Program-made: the position numbers and the translations under genes | DNA from: Arsenophonus sp. aPb | GTDB lineage: Bacteria > Pseudomonadota > Gammaproteobacteria > Enterobacterales > Enterobacteriaceae | Reading direction: 5' to 3' | Assembly (NCBI RefSeq): GCF_029873475.1 | Contig: NZ_CP123499.1 | Location: forward strand, 434,001-498,000 | DNA: 64,000 bases | The notes under the pieces: model-generated | Seen by the model: only the letters and a program-made list of their open reading frames with translations | Database searches by the model: none | What the model was told of the DNA's origin: nothing | In this document: positions 54,608 through 62,598 of the stretch, one piece after another | Numbering within the stretch: the stretch's first letter is position 1 | Layout of the letters: every line of letters begins with the position of its first letter

Positions 54608-55399
54608 ATGATCCATTTAACCAGCGGCATTAAAACGGCTTTGTCTCTTAATAAAGGGCAAGTGAATAACAATAATCCCAATAATGGCGATTATGTTATA
54701 TCCGGCGGAATCGCAGTTCTCTATTTATTTATGAATTTACTTTCTGACATGGCGCAATTGAAATATAACCAGATGCAAATCAAGTCAGAAATGGCGCGTG
54801 ATGCGCAAGATATGGCTAATCGGGTAGATGAAATCATCGCCAAAATTGCTAAAGAGGGCGATAAAGCGCTGGAAAAATTGCCGCCTGATGTTATCGACTA
54901 TATGAGAAATCATGGTGTTACCGTTGATGGCATGACGATTGATGATTTCCTGCAACAAAATGATCCTACTGCGGCTTTATTAGCCAAATTACGTGAAAAA
55001 ATCGCTGAATCAGGTGCCGATGGGATGCAATCAGCCAGTTGGCAAGATGTAGTTCGTTATATGGATGAACATGGTATTAAGGTTGATGGACAACGTTGTA
55101 GTGATTATATATGGGGATTACCGGAAGTGGGCTCTCGTTCCTATCAAAAGATCAGCCGGGAACACATGCAACATATTGCTGATGTATTGGCGGCGGCCGG
55201 TGGTTTAGATCAAGGGAAGCTAGGAGCGGTTAAAGCGGCGCTGGAAACAGTATCAAACCGCGCTTCCGATTTTGTTTCTCAATCTCAACTGCAATTGCAA
55301 AAAGTGATGCAAGGCTACAACGTGACAGTCAGTTTAATCAATAGTATGCAAACCATGTTAGCAGAAATGAATAAATCGATTGCCCAAAACATCCGCTAG
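54608..55399 (+). CDS. SseB-like translocon filament protein, second copy with inserted repeat
   Basis: 263 residues. It shares the family layout with the first copy (GGIAVLYLFMNLLSDMAQLKY, NRVDEIIAKIAKEGDKALEKLPPDVIDYM), but about 75 residues are inserted after the GMTIDDFL block (about residue 115). The insert carries a second version of the block: PPDVIDYMRNHGVTVDGM (from Pro92) against WQDVVRYMDEHGIKVDGQ (from Trp145). The C-terminal region is almost identical to copy 1. ATG 54608 has GGAGG at 54598-54602; an upstream TTG start is less likely. It could be an alternative filament subunit. Confidence 0.88.
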   Translation: MIHLTSGIKTALSLNKGQVNNNNPNNGDYVISGGIAVLYLFMNLLSDMAQLKYNQMQIKSEMARDAQDMANRVDEIIAKIAKEGDKALEKLPPDVIDYMRNHGVTVDGMTIDDFLQQNDPTAALLAKLREKIAESGADGMQSASWQDVVRYMDEHGIKVDGQRCSDYIWGLPEVGSRSYQKISREHMQHIADVLAAAGGLDQGKLGAVKAALETVSNRASDFVSQSQLQLQKVMQGYNVTVSLINSMQTMLAEMNKSIAQNIR

Positions 55400-55409
55400 G
55401 GAGGAAGCA

Positions 55410-55883
55410 ATGGATAATAAAGATTTTGCCACTTTACTTGACTTTGTACAGCAAGGTGGGGCGGTGAGTGGTTTGGCAAATGTTGATCAAAAGGATCTTG
55501 ATTTACTTTACCGCTACGCAATGCAACTGATGACTTATGGCGACTATCTGGGTGCCAAGCGAATTTTTTTCTTACTCATGCGACTCAATCAAGGCAATTT
55601 TGAATATGTTTATGCTTTGGCAACTTGCTGCCAACAACTGAATGAACATGAAGAGGCTATTTTTTGTTTTGGACGTGCGGGCATGAATCGTTTGCAAGAT
55701 CCACGTAGTCCTTACTTTGCGGGTATTAGTTATCAGGCGCTTGGCAATCGGCAATATGCAGAAAAGTCTTTTCGTGCTGCGCTAAGGATATGCCGTTGCT
55801 TACCGGCTGAGCAATGGTCAGAAGTCCGAGAAAATGCCCAGCAAAAGTTAGCTTATTTAATGGGAGAAATGTGCCATGAATAA
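55410..55883 (+). CDS. sscA: SscA-like TPR chaperone for translocator SseC
   Basis: 157 residues, exactly the Salmonella SscA length. The three TPR helix pairs (ALATCCQQLNEHEEAIFCFGRA, SPYFAGISYQALGNRQYAEKSFRAAL) match class II translocator chaperones. It binds SseC until export. An upstream frame extension overlaps the sseB copy; ATG 55410 has GGGAGGAAG. It overlaps sseC by 8 bp. Confidence 0.9.
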   Translation: MDNKDFATLLDFVQQGGAVSGLANVDQKDLDLLYRYAMQLMTYGDYLGAKRIFFLLMRLNQGNFEYVYALATCCQQLNEHEEAIFCFGRAGMNRLQDPRSPYFAGISYQALGNRQYAEKSFRAALRICRCLPAEQWSEVRENAQQKLAYLMGEMCHE

Positions 55884-57315
55884 TATCAGTATTACTTCAC
55901 CCATGAATAGAGCGGATATACAAAATCCTAATGTTTATGATAGCAATCCGGTTGAAAAAGCCAGTCTACCAGAGTGGTCTATGCCAACCTATGTTTCGTT
56001 GAATGTGGATCGTGATGAAAAAAATGGCGTGGTTAGCCAGCAACAAGCACAACAGGCTTTTGCTCGCATATTGAGTGCCTTTCAAGCTGATGACGGTACT
56101 ACCTTAAATCAACTAGAAAAGGCATCCATAAACGATATGATTTTACTGGCTGCCAACCTGAGTTTGAAGACATTTGGTGATACGGCCAATGCGGCAGCCA
56201 AAGCGAGCCAATTGATGACGGATACCCAAGCATTTTTACGTGATCAACGGGTAAAAGAGTTTCAAGAACAGCTGGCCAAACAAATTGAGCAATCGGAAAA
56301 AGCGCAAAGAGGCGGTATTTTTGCTGCTATTTTTGATTGGATTGTTGGCGCAGTAGAGGCTGTTTATGGTGCCCTCAAGCTGATTGAAGGGGCAGCTCGA
56401 ATCGCAGTTGGTGATGTGGTTGGTGGTTCATTAGAAATTGCCAGTGGTGCCTCTTATTTGACTGCTGGCATTGCAGGAATGGTCAAAGCCGCAGCTGAAA
56501 CGGCGATATTGTTAGGTGCCGATAAGGACAAATGCCAGGAAGTAGCGGATATTGCCGGTAAAGTTCAATTGGGTGCAGAAGTTGTCGCTATGGCGTTAGA
56601 TATTTTCCAGGCCGGACGTGCGATATCGGCCACCAGAGCAATCGCCAAAACAGCGGGTGAAACCATGAAAGAAGCGGCGCCGAAATTAGCTGAAGCCGTA
56701 GTTAAAAATTCATCACAAGAAATATCCACTATTGCCGAGCAAGTGGGTAAGCAAGTCTCTGAACAGATCGCTGAACAAATTGGTAAACAATTAGTTAGTG
56801 GCGTAGAGAAAGGCTTAGAAAAAGTGGCTGAACGCGGCGGACAGATTGCCAAATCATTAAGTAAGGCTTTCAGTCAAGAAGCAATCCAAGCTCTGGTAAC
56901 CCAATCTGTTGAGAAGATAGCTACCCAGGCAGTAGAAAAAGGGGTGCAAATCACAGCAGAAGAGCTCACTAAGCAAGTTACTAAGTTAATCCGTAATGAA
57001 GTGATCAAACAAGCTATCAAAGCCTGTACGTTTGTTTCTCTCGATTTGGTCTATATGGCGGCTAATACCGGTAAAACGGTGACTAGCGGTATTATTGGCC
57101 TAGAAAAAGCTAAGTTACAAAAACAGATTGAAGAATTAATCCTGCAACAAAATTTTATGGAATTCTGTTTTGATTGGTACGACAAAGCGAAAGAACAGCA
57201 AGGTAAAACGATTAAAGATCTATTAGATAAACAGAGTGATACCTTAGCGGGTGTAAGTAAGACGATTAGTGAAACGGGTATGCTGCAAGCGCGCATTGCT
57301 AGTGCAACAGTTTAG
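55876..57315 (+). CDS. sseC: SseC-like T3SS translocator (pore protein)
   Basis: 479 residues (Salmonella SseC 484). Membrane-inserting hydrophobic stretches around GAVEAVYGALKLIEGAARIAVGDVVGG and AGIAGMVKAAAETAILL, then long coiled-coil and amphipathic regions (IAEQVGKQVSEQIAEQIGKQLVSGVEKG). It inserts in the host membrane with SseD. Overlaps sscA; a gap of 337 bp with a hairpin follows. Confidence 0.92.
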   Translation: MNNISITSPMNRADIQNPNVYDSNPVEKASLPEWSMPTYVSLNVDRDEKNGVVSQQQAQQAFARILSAFQADDGTTLNQLEKASINDMILLAANLSLKTFGDTANAAAKASQLMTDTQAFLRDQRVKEFQEQLAKQIEQSEKAQRGGIFAAIFDWIVGAVEAVYGALKLIEGAARIAVGDVVGGSLEIASGASYLTAGIAGMVKAAAETAILLGADKDKCQEVADIAGKVQLGAEVVAMALDIFQAGRAISATRAIAKTAGETMKEAAPKLAEAVVKNSSQEISTIAEQVGKQVSEQIAEQIGKQLVSGVEKGLEKVAERGGQIAKSLSKAFSQEAIQALVTQSVEKIATQAVEKGVQITAEELTKQVTKLIRNEVIKQAIKACTFVSLDLVYMAANTGKTVTSGIIGLEKAKLQKQIEELILQQNFMEFCFDWYDKAKEQQGKTIKDLLDKQSDTLAGVSKTISETGMLQARIASATV

Positions 57316-57354
57316 TGCTGGCAAACTTTTATGCTGTGGTTATTTCAATTAGCG

Positions 57355-57377
57355 ATTACTAACGATAAGTTAGTAAT
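57355..57377 (+). terminator. Hairpin after sseC
   Basis: ATTACTAAC-GATAA-GTTAGTAAT forms a 9-bp stem 40 nt after the sseC stop. No T-run follows, so it is a partial stop or mRNA 3'-end stabiliser. Confidence 0.4.
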
Positions 57378-57606
57378 TAAACAGCTGGATTTTGATAATT
57401 GGCATGACTTGAAAATGCTATTCTAATTCAGATTTAGCCATTATTAGCTTGAAATTGATGATGAAAAGACAAAATCCAGCGGCTAATTGAAGTTGATCAT
57501 AAATTGATAATTGCAGATAGCGAAATTTAATGATCGATAAAACAACAACATAAAAGCATCCTAGTAAGCAGCGTGAGTAAGCACAATAGTGTAAAACGCG
57601 TGAAGA

Positions 57607-57624
57607 AATGGGTAATTACCCATT
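57607..57624. promoter_or_regulatory. 18-bp perfect palindrome before sseD
   Basis: AATGGGTAATTACCCATT is a perfect palindrome 28 nt upstream of sseD (start 57653). Its core GGTAATTACC resembles the GGTATTTACC core shared by the ssaR, ssaB and ssaG control sites, but no NAnACT box is at the 38-bp offset, so its role may differ (for example repression or an RNA hairpin). Confidence 0.45.
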
Positions 57625-57652
57625 ATGCAGATAATTTTAGTAGGAGGCAGTT

Positions 57653-58249
57653 ATGAGTGATATTCAATTAATGTCCGCTAATTCAGCTTCAGTCAATAAG
57701 TATGATGATTTGGGCAATAGTGGGCTTTATGACGTTAGTAATATGGATGCTATTGCTCAGATCAATGAATTGATTATTAAGTTAGCTGAAGTATTAAAGA
57801 AACTGCGCAATATTTTGCAGGAGTTTAACCAAAAGCAACAAGAATTAGGTTGGAATATACAAACTGCTTCACTCGATAAAAAACGCCAAGGGATCGAAGA
57901 TGCTTGTAGTGCGGCAATATCAACCGGTGCATTTCAAATTGCATCTGGTATGGTTGGCTTACTAAGTGCTCCTTTAGCTAAACAATTTGGTGAAATAGCC
58001 ACTCATTTGGGGCAAGCTGCCGGTAAAAGTTTTGAAGGGATTGGCCAATTGAGCGCTGCTGAAAAGACAAAAAAAGCAGAATTGGAAAAAGTAGAAGGTG
58101 ATTTCCAAGCGACGAATGCGCAGAGCTACGCAAAAAACATTAAAGACTCATGGGATAAGGCTTGTCAACTATCCGAACAAATGCGTTCCATCGTCAAAGA
58201 TTTAGTTGACTTATACACGCGTATTAGCTCAGCAGTAGTAAATAAGTAA
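57653..58249 (+). CDS. sseD: SseD-like T3SS translocator
   Basis: 198 residues (Salmonella SseD 195). A hydrophobic segment (SAAISTGAFQIASGMVGLLSAPLAKQF) lies between helical regions, as in the small translocator family EspB/SseD. It forms the host-membrane pore with SseC. AGGAGG before the start. A clear terminator follows the gene, so it may end a transcription unit. Confidence 0.88.
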   Translation: MSDIQLMSANSASVNKYDDLGNSGLYDVSNMDAIAQINELIIKLAEVLKKLRNILQEFNQKQQELGWNIQTASLDKKRQGIEDACSAAISTGAFQIASGMVGLLSAPLAKQFGEIATHLGQAAGKSFEGIGQLSAAEKTKKAELEKVEGDFQATNAQSYAKNIKDSWDKACQLSEQMRSIVKDLVDLYTRISSAVVNK

Positions 58250-58293
58250 ATTTTAACTAATAAATAGCATAGTTAATCGGTTAAGCAAAAACC

Positions 58294-58328
58294 ACCGCTC
58301 AAAATAGGCTATTGAGCGGTTTTAATTA
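58294..58328 (+). terminator. Rho-independent terminator after sseD
   Basis: ACCGCTCAA (58294-58302) pairs with TTGAGCGGT (58312-58320), loop AATAGGCTA-like, followed by TTTTAATT. A run of A precedes the stem. Strong candidate. Confidence 0.72.
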
Positions 58329-58347
58329 AGTGAGGCTTTGGCCCAAA

Positions 58348-58830
58348 ATGATTATGACAAATATCAAGCAGGAGGTTTCGCTAGCGCAATTAATCGCCAT
58401 TATTGAACAGGCATTGGCACAACCGCAAACAGAACAACAAACACAAACAAACATCTCAAACGAGATATTAAATGCGACTTATCAACAAGCGGTAGATGCC
58501 TATCAGCAACTGCAATTGTCGCCGGCATTAACTGCTTTTACTTATTTGGTAATGTATCAGCCTTGTGAACGAAAATATCTTATCGGATTGGCTTCTACAT
58601 TACACGCACTAGAACAATATCGGTATGCATTAGTGTTTTATGGCTATGCCAGTTTACTGGATGCGAGAGATGCGGGAGTGACTTTTCGTATCGCTCAATG
58701 CTATTTGGCACTCGATCAAACTAGAGAGGCTATTGATGCATTACAGACATCAATAGAGCAGAGTTTTATTGCACCAATACAACCTGATATACGTAGACTT
58801 GCACAGACATTATTAGATGAAGTTCTATAG
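58348..58830 (+). CDS. sscB: SscB-like TPR chaperone for SseF
   Basis: 160 residues (Salmonella SscB 144). TPR-like helices (YQQAVDAYQQLQLSPALTAFTYL, LASTLHALEQYRYALVFYGYASL, ALDQTREAIDALQTSI). In Salmonella SscB is the chaperone of SseF, and sseF follows here 29 bp later. The opening choice is between ATG 58348 and 58354; the ribosome-binding site is poor. The N-terminal 35 residues are Gln/Thr-rich and longer than the Salmonella homologue. Confidence 0.82.
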   Translation: MIMTNIKQEVSLAQLIAIIEQALAQPQTEQQTQTNISNEILNATYQQAVDAYQQLQLSPALTAFTYLVMYQPCERKYLIGLASTLHALEQYRYALVFYGYASLLDARDAGVTFRIAQCYLALDQTREAIDALQTSIEQSFIAPIQPDIRRLAQTLLDEVL

Positions 58831-58859
58831 AAACTTTCATGAGGAATAGGAGGTATTTT

Positions 58860-59822
58860 ATGCCATATGATAATACTATTGATGCTAGCGGAGCAGCATC
58901 AGCTTACCTAGATCTTGCTCAGTCGCCAAGCAAATCATCGGCTACCGCACGGCAGTTCAATATTAACCAGGTACCACTTGCAAATAATGTGACTGAGTGG
59001 TTAGATCTGGCGGTAAAAAAAGGAGAGGCTGAGGCAAGTAAACCACTGGATCTAACACCAGTCATTGAACAGCAAATTAACCAGTCTAAACAATACTATG
59101 ATGAAGCTAAGCAGCAAGGTGTTGAAATCGCTAAGCGTTCATTTTTTAAAGAACTATTGAATGTGGGGATCGCAGGCGTTGGTTTAGGGCTTTCGATTGC
59201 AGCTACCCTATTTACTGCCGGAGCAACAATGCCATTACTGGTTGGTTCAAGTATTACATTTGGTTTGGCGGTCGCTGATGCTGGATGTGCTTATGCTAAT
59301 TGGCATAGTGAAGCGAAGGGCGGTGAAGGATTGAAGTTAGGATCTGATGCCATAGCTAATGGTGTCTATCGGCTGCTTAATAGGGCAGGTATAACGAATG
59401 ACAGAGCTGAAGACTGGGCTAAATATACCTCTGCTTTTTTACGCGCAGGCTTAGTTGTCGGCACCCTATATTCGGGCGGTGCGGTCACAACAGCAACCTT
59501 GGGTGCGTTGAGTAGTACTTTCTCAGCCACTAAATTGGTGAGTAACAGTGTCGATGCATTTACTTCAAGGACGGCGTCTGTGGCTCTGGGGAATGCGGTT
59601 GAGAAAAAAAATCTGCTACAGGAACAGTATGCGCATCAGCAGCAAAAGATAAGCAAATTGAAAGGCATGCACGATGGGCTTGAGTTGCAATACAGAGAAC
59701 GCATAGAGCAACAAACTCAATCACTTTTGGCCCAAGAAAAGCAAAAAACGCGTCAATTGGAGTGTGAAGTTGAGTGGCTAAGGACAAAGTTTTTTCTCCA
59801 AAAAAAAGCGGATAAATGTTAG
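58860..59822 (+). CDS. sseF: SseF-like T3SS effector
   Basis: 320 residues (Salmonella SseF about 260). The central hydrophobic region AGVGLGLSIAATLFTAGATMPLLVGSSITFGLAVADAGCAYANWHSEAKGGEGLKLGSDAIA matches the SseF pattern GLSVAAAVISGGAGLPIAI...IGDACCAYHNY. This lets SseF insert in the host vacuolar membrane, where it acts with SseG on vacuole positioning. The N- and C-termini (coiled-coil, Gln/Glu-rich) are extended. An AGGAGG site precedes the start. No sseG lies downstream, so its usual partner is missing here. Confidence 0.85.
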   Translation: MPYDNTIDASGAASAYLDLAQSPSKSSATARQFNINQVPLANNVTEWLDLAVKKGEAEASKPLDLTPVIEQQINQSKQYYDEAKQQGVEIAKRSFFKELLNVGIAGVGLGLSIAATLFTAGATMPLLVGSSITFGLAVADAGCAYANWHSEAKGGEGLKLGSDAIANGVYRLLNRAGITNDRAEDWAKYTSAFLRAGLVVGTLYSGGAVTTATLGALSSTFSATKLVSNSVDAFTSRTASVALGNAVEKKNLLQEQYAHQQQKISKLKGMHDGLELQYRERIEQQTQSLLAQEKQKTRQLECEVEWLRTKFFLQKKADKC

Positions 59823-59922
59823 TTATCATTGTTTAGAGAATAAATAATCAAGAATCACGCTATTATTTTGTAATATTTAGATTACATATTGCTCATTAAA
59901 CAGATAATCTATTAATCATAAA

Positions 59923-59957
59923 AATTAACCGGTTCCGTTGCAACCCGTTAATTTTTT
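59923..59957 (+). terminator. Rho-independent terminator after sseF
   Basis: AATTAACCGGTT (59923-59934) pairs with AACCCGTTAATT (59942-59953) with one mismatch and a 7-nt loop, then a six-T run (59952-59957). It lies about 100 nt after the sseF stop. Confidence 0.75.
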
Positions 59958-60165
59958 CAAAAAATATCCTTGTTTTTTTAGTTTAATAAATATATTAATC
60001 TTTGTTGTCTATATTTAAATATCAATTTATTTTTTATTATCTAATGTTCAATCTAATTCGTTAGATCTAATTTAGCTATTATATTCAGTTTTGTTATATC
60101 TATTTATTAATATCCCCTCTATAGAATTTAATTCTAAATGATAATGCGTTTATTTTTTATTATTT

Positions 60166-60209
60166 CAGGTGAATACCGGATATAAAAAATGAATATTAAC
60201 CACCAAACT
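60166..60209 (+). promoter_or_regulatory. Shared T3SS promoter-operator, copy 3 (ssaG operon)
   Basis: CAGGTGAATACCGGATAT (60166-60183) differs from the ssaR copy at three of 18 bases, all inside the spacer. CAAACT (60204-60209) is at the same 38-bp offset. The expected start near 60216 would give a leader of about 260 nt before ssaG, much longer than for ssaR or ssaB. Confidence 0.6.
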
Positions 60210-60476
60210 ATGTTATAGGAAAGAAAGCAATAATACAGAAATAAATCATTAAATAACAATAACACACTCGAAATATTAATCAGGGATAGGGATGTATAGG
60301 TCTTTTGGTTTTAACAAAAGTTTAAGTACTGATATATCGTTAAGTGTTTTGATCAAGTGAAATAGCATTGTTTATATCGTTGGTTAATAAGTATCTACTG
60401 CCATTTTATTGATATTTCAAAAATGAAATGGCTAAAGTCTGGCAAACAATGCTTAATTTGACGTTAGGGTAAAATT

Positions 60477-60692
60477 ATGGATTTCAATGCTATCATCAAC
60501 CAATTATCGCAATTATCTGCTAATGCTGCTGGTGATATTAAAAGTAAAATTGCCAACGCTGATCCGAGTAATCCTGATCAGATGCTACAGATGCAGTTTG
60601 CGGTACAGCAATATTCCAATTTTATCGGTTACGAAAGCGCTTTGATCAAAGTGGTTAAAGACATGATACAAGGGATTATTGCCAAAATATGA
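60477..60692 (+). CDS. ssaG: SsaG (SctF), T3SS needle subunit
   Basis: 71 residues, the same length as Salmonella SsaG. The NPDQMLQMQFAVQQYSNFIGYESALIKVVKDMIQGIIAKI C-terminal helix has the needle-family packing. Many copies form the hollow needle. TTAGGGT precedes the start. Overlaps ssaH by 4 bp (ATGA). Confidence 0.93.
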   Translation: MDFNAIINQLSQLSANAAGDIKSKIANADPSNPDQMLQMQFAVQQYSNFIGYESALIKVVKDMIQGIIAKI

Positions 60693-60994
60693 AAAAAGAA
60701 GATAAACAATTATTGGTAGAGATTGCGCTTGCTGCTGCCAACCATGGATTAATAAAACAGGCTTATGCTATGTTAGCCGCGTTTCCTGAATTGATTGCCG
60801 ACGAAGATGCGCGTGCGCTATGTAGCAGTTTAGTCTACTTTGCTTTAGGTGAAAATAGTGCCGCGCTACGTTCATTAACAGGCATGAAAAGTAATCAAGC
60901 TGAAGGATTGCGTTGTTTATTTTCCTCGCCTGCCGAGATGGTCAATCAATCGCAAATTTTTACTTTATTAGCGGGAGATGAAAATGGACATTAA
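60689..60994 (+). CDS. ssaH: SsaH-like needle chaperone
   Basis: 101 residues, helical. Located between ssaG and ssaI, as SPI-2 ssaH (75 aa), which is a chaperone for needle export. It shows TPR-like pairs (LLVEIALAAANHGLIKQAYAMLAAFPELI). The homology is by position and architecture; it is longer than the Salmonella protein. Confidence 0.75.
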   Translation: MKKEDKQLLVEIALAAANHGLIKQAYAMLAAFPELIADEDARALCSSLVYFALGENSAALRSLTGMKSNQAEGLRCLFSSPAEMVNQSQIFTLLAGDENGH

Positions 60995-61283
60995 AGCAGT
61001 AGCCCCCATCAATTTGCTGAAGAGCCAGACGACAGAAGCGGTTAATCCGGATACCCAGTTAGTTGAAAAATTCAATCAATTAATGCAACACGGTCAAGGA
61101 CAAACGGCGGCGTTAGGGACAGTTCTTCCATCAACTGTCGAGCCGACGGCGCAGGCGCTGTCACCTACCCAAGCCGTTCAAGGACAAGCAATGATAGTGA
61201 AAGCCGTTCTTGAAGTGGACATGGCAGCTAAAACGGCAGGAAGTCTTGCTCAATCAATCAATAAATTAGTGACAATGCAATGA
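60984..61283 (+). CDS. ssaI: SsaI (SctI)-like inner rod protein
   Basis: 99 residues, against 82 in Salmonella. The C-terminal helix AMIVKAVLEVDMAAKTAGSLAQSINKLVTMQ fits the inner-rod pattern (MDYMQLTVGVDYLARISGAASQALNKL). ATG 60978 lacks a well-spaced ribosome-binding site; ATG 60984 has GGGAGA. Overlaps ssaH and ssaJ. Confidence 0.82.
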   Translation: MDIKAVAPINLLKSQTTEAVNPDTQLVEKFNQLMQHGQGQTAALGTVLPSTVEPTAQALSPTQAVQGQAMIVKAVLEVDMAAKTAGSLAQSINKLVTMQ

Positions 61284-62014
61284 AATACTTAAAGTATTTA
61301 TGTTTAATATTGGTGTTGTTCCTGACCGGCTGTAAGGTCGAATTATACCGCAATTTGCCCCAAGATGAAGCTAATCAAATGGTTGCATTATTGATGTTAA
61401 ATCACATTGATGTTAATTCTGAAATTGATAGCAAAACCGGCAAAGTGACATTGCAAATCGAAAAAGATAAGTTCATCGATGCGGTGGAAATACTTAGGCA
61501 AAATGGTTATCCAAAAACGCAATATGTCGGTATTGAGGATCTTTTTCCAGCAGGTCAATTAGTATCTTCCCCTGCTCAGGAAGAAGCAAAAATGCGTTAT
61601 CTTAAAGAACAACAGCTAGAGCGTACGCTATCAAGTATGGATGGTGTCATTAGTGCACGAGTCTCAATTGCTCAGGCGGACAATAGTGAGAGTAATATTG
61701 ATAATACTACGGCCGAAAAGTCGGTTGCGGTTTACATTAAATATTCACCAGAAGTCAATATGAATGGGGTTGAAGCACAAATTCGCAATTTAATTAAGAA
61801 TGCGATATCTGGTTTGCAATCCGATAAAATTAGTTTGTTTTTGCAACCTGCTGAATTCCGTTATCAACCACAAAAAATTCAAACTAATCAGCAATGGCAA
61901 TATCTACAAAATTACATTGTAGCCAATAAAACGTTAATCTTATTAACTTTTACCGGGATATTTATTGTCGTGTTTGCAGCAGTAATCTTTGGAAGACGTA
62001 AGGATAAATCTTAA
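61280..62014 (+). CDS. ssaJ: SsaJ (SctJ), T3SS inner-membrane ring lipoprotein
   Basis: 244 residues. Lipoprotein signal with lipobox LTGC (Cys18), two periplasmic ring-building modules (YRNLPQDEANQMVALLMLNHIDVN; YVGIEDLFPAGQLVSSPAQEEAKMRYLKEQQLERTLSSMDGVISARV), and a C-terminal transmembrane helix. It forms the inner ring with SsaD. Ends one base into the next gene's ATG (TAATG). Confidence 0.95.
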   Translation: MKYLKYLCLILVLFLTGCKVELYRNLPQDEANQMVALLMLNHIDVNSEIDSKTGKVTLQIEKDKFIDAVEILRQNGYPKTQYVGIEDLFPAGQLVSSPAQEEAKMRYLKEQQLERTLSSMDGVISARVSIAQADNSESNIDNTTAEKSVAVYIKYSPEVNMNGVEAQIRNLIKNAISGLQSDKISLFLQPAEFRYQPQKIQTNQQWQYLQNYIVANKTLILLTFTGIFIVVFAAVIFGRRKDKS

Positions 62015-62598
62015 TGACTGAATTGGCAGTGAGATTTAATTATTTATTATCCCATCCAGGCGAGATCATGCATGCTAAATGGTGGCAATCGCTTGGACTT
62101 AATGAATGGCAGTCTCGCTACCCAATTAGTAATGAATTAAAACGACGCGTAGATAAGTTGATACTTAATCGATTAGGATTTCAGCCCACTTTATACCGTC
62201 AAATACCGGAAAATATGCAGACCTGGTTGTTGTTATTAACCAAAAAGCCATATTTATTCACCGTTGTTGGATTAATTTGTAATCCCTCTCCTGACTATTT
62301 GTGGGATAGTGCTTATAGGTCACGTTTAGCGACCTTATTAAGTCAGGAACAGATAAAGCAATTAATCGCTTTATGGCCAACAGAGAGCCACACGGTTGCA
62401 GTACCCTGGTTAGTTGATGAGTTCCTTGAGCAGGCGCACCTTTATGCCTTAAATGTCTTCTCTCATTATTGGCAAGGACATGATTTTGCGCTGCTTTTAG
62501 CCTGGTATTTTGCTCCATTAGAGGAGCAAATGTCCTGTTCGCAACAACAGATTGAACAGGCTGTTCGCTGGTTATTTCGTTTGGAGCGTTTCTTATGA
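62014..62598 (+). CDS. SctK-family T3SS sorting platform protein
   Basis: 194 residues in the slot where SPI-2 has an unnamed gene between ssaJ and ssaK. The family (YscK/OrgA/SctK) links the inner ring to the cytoplasmic sorting platform. SLGLNEWQSRYPISNELKRRVDKLILNRLGF at the N-terminus fits, but sequence similarity is low. Overlaps both neighbours by a few bases. Confidence 0.75.
   Translation: MTELAVRFNYLLSHPGEIMHAKWWQSLGLNEWQSRYPISNELKRRVDKLILNRLGFQPTLYRQIPENMQTWLLLLTKKPYLFTVVGLICNPSPDYLWDSAYRSRLATLLSQEQIKQLIALWPTESHTVAVPWLVDEFLEQAHLYALNVFSHYWQGHDFALLLAWYFAPLEEQMSCSQQQIEQAVRWLFRLERFL

Larger units (their letters stand above)
57316..57652. other. Gap between sseC and sseD
   Basis: 337 bp without a gene, in a place where SPI-2 has none. 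It holds a 9-bp hairpin (57355-57377) and an 18-bp palindrome (57607-57624). I find no trace of a decayed gene that I could name. Confidence 0.6.
59823..60476. other. Non-coding gap between sseF and ssaG
   Basis: 654 bp, very AT-rich. It holds a terminator after sseF (59923-59957) and the third copy of the T3SS promoter-operator (60166-60209). The place of Salmonella sseG is empty; no frame of that size is present in any reading frame. Confidence 0.7.
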
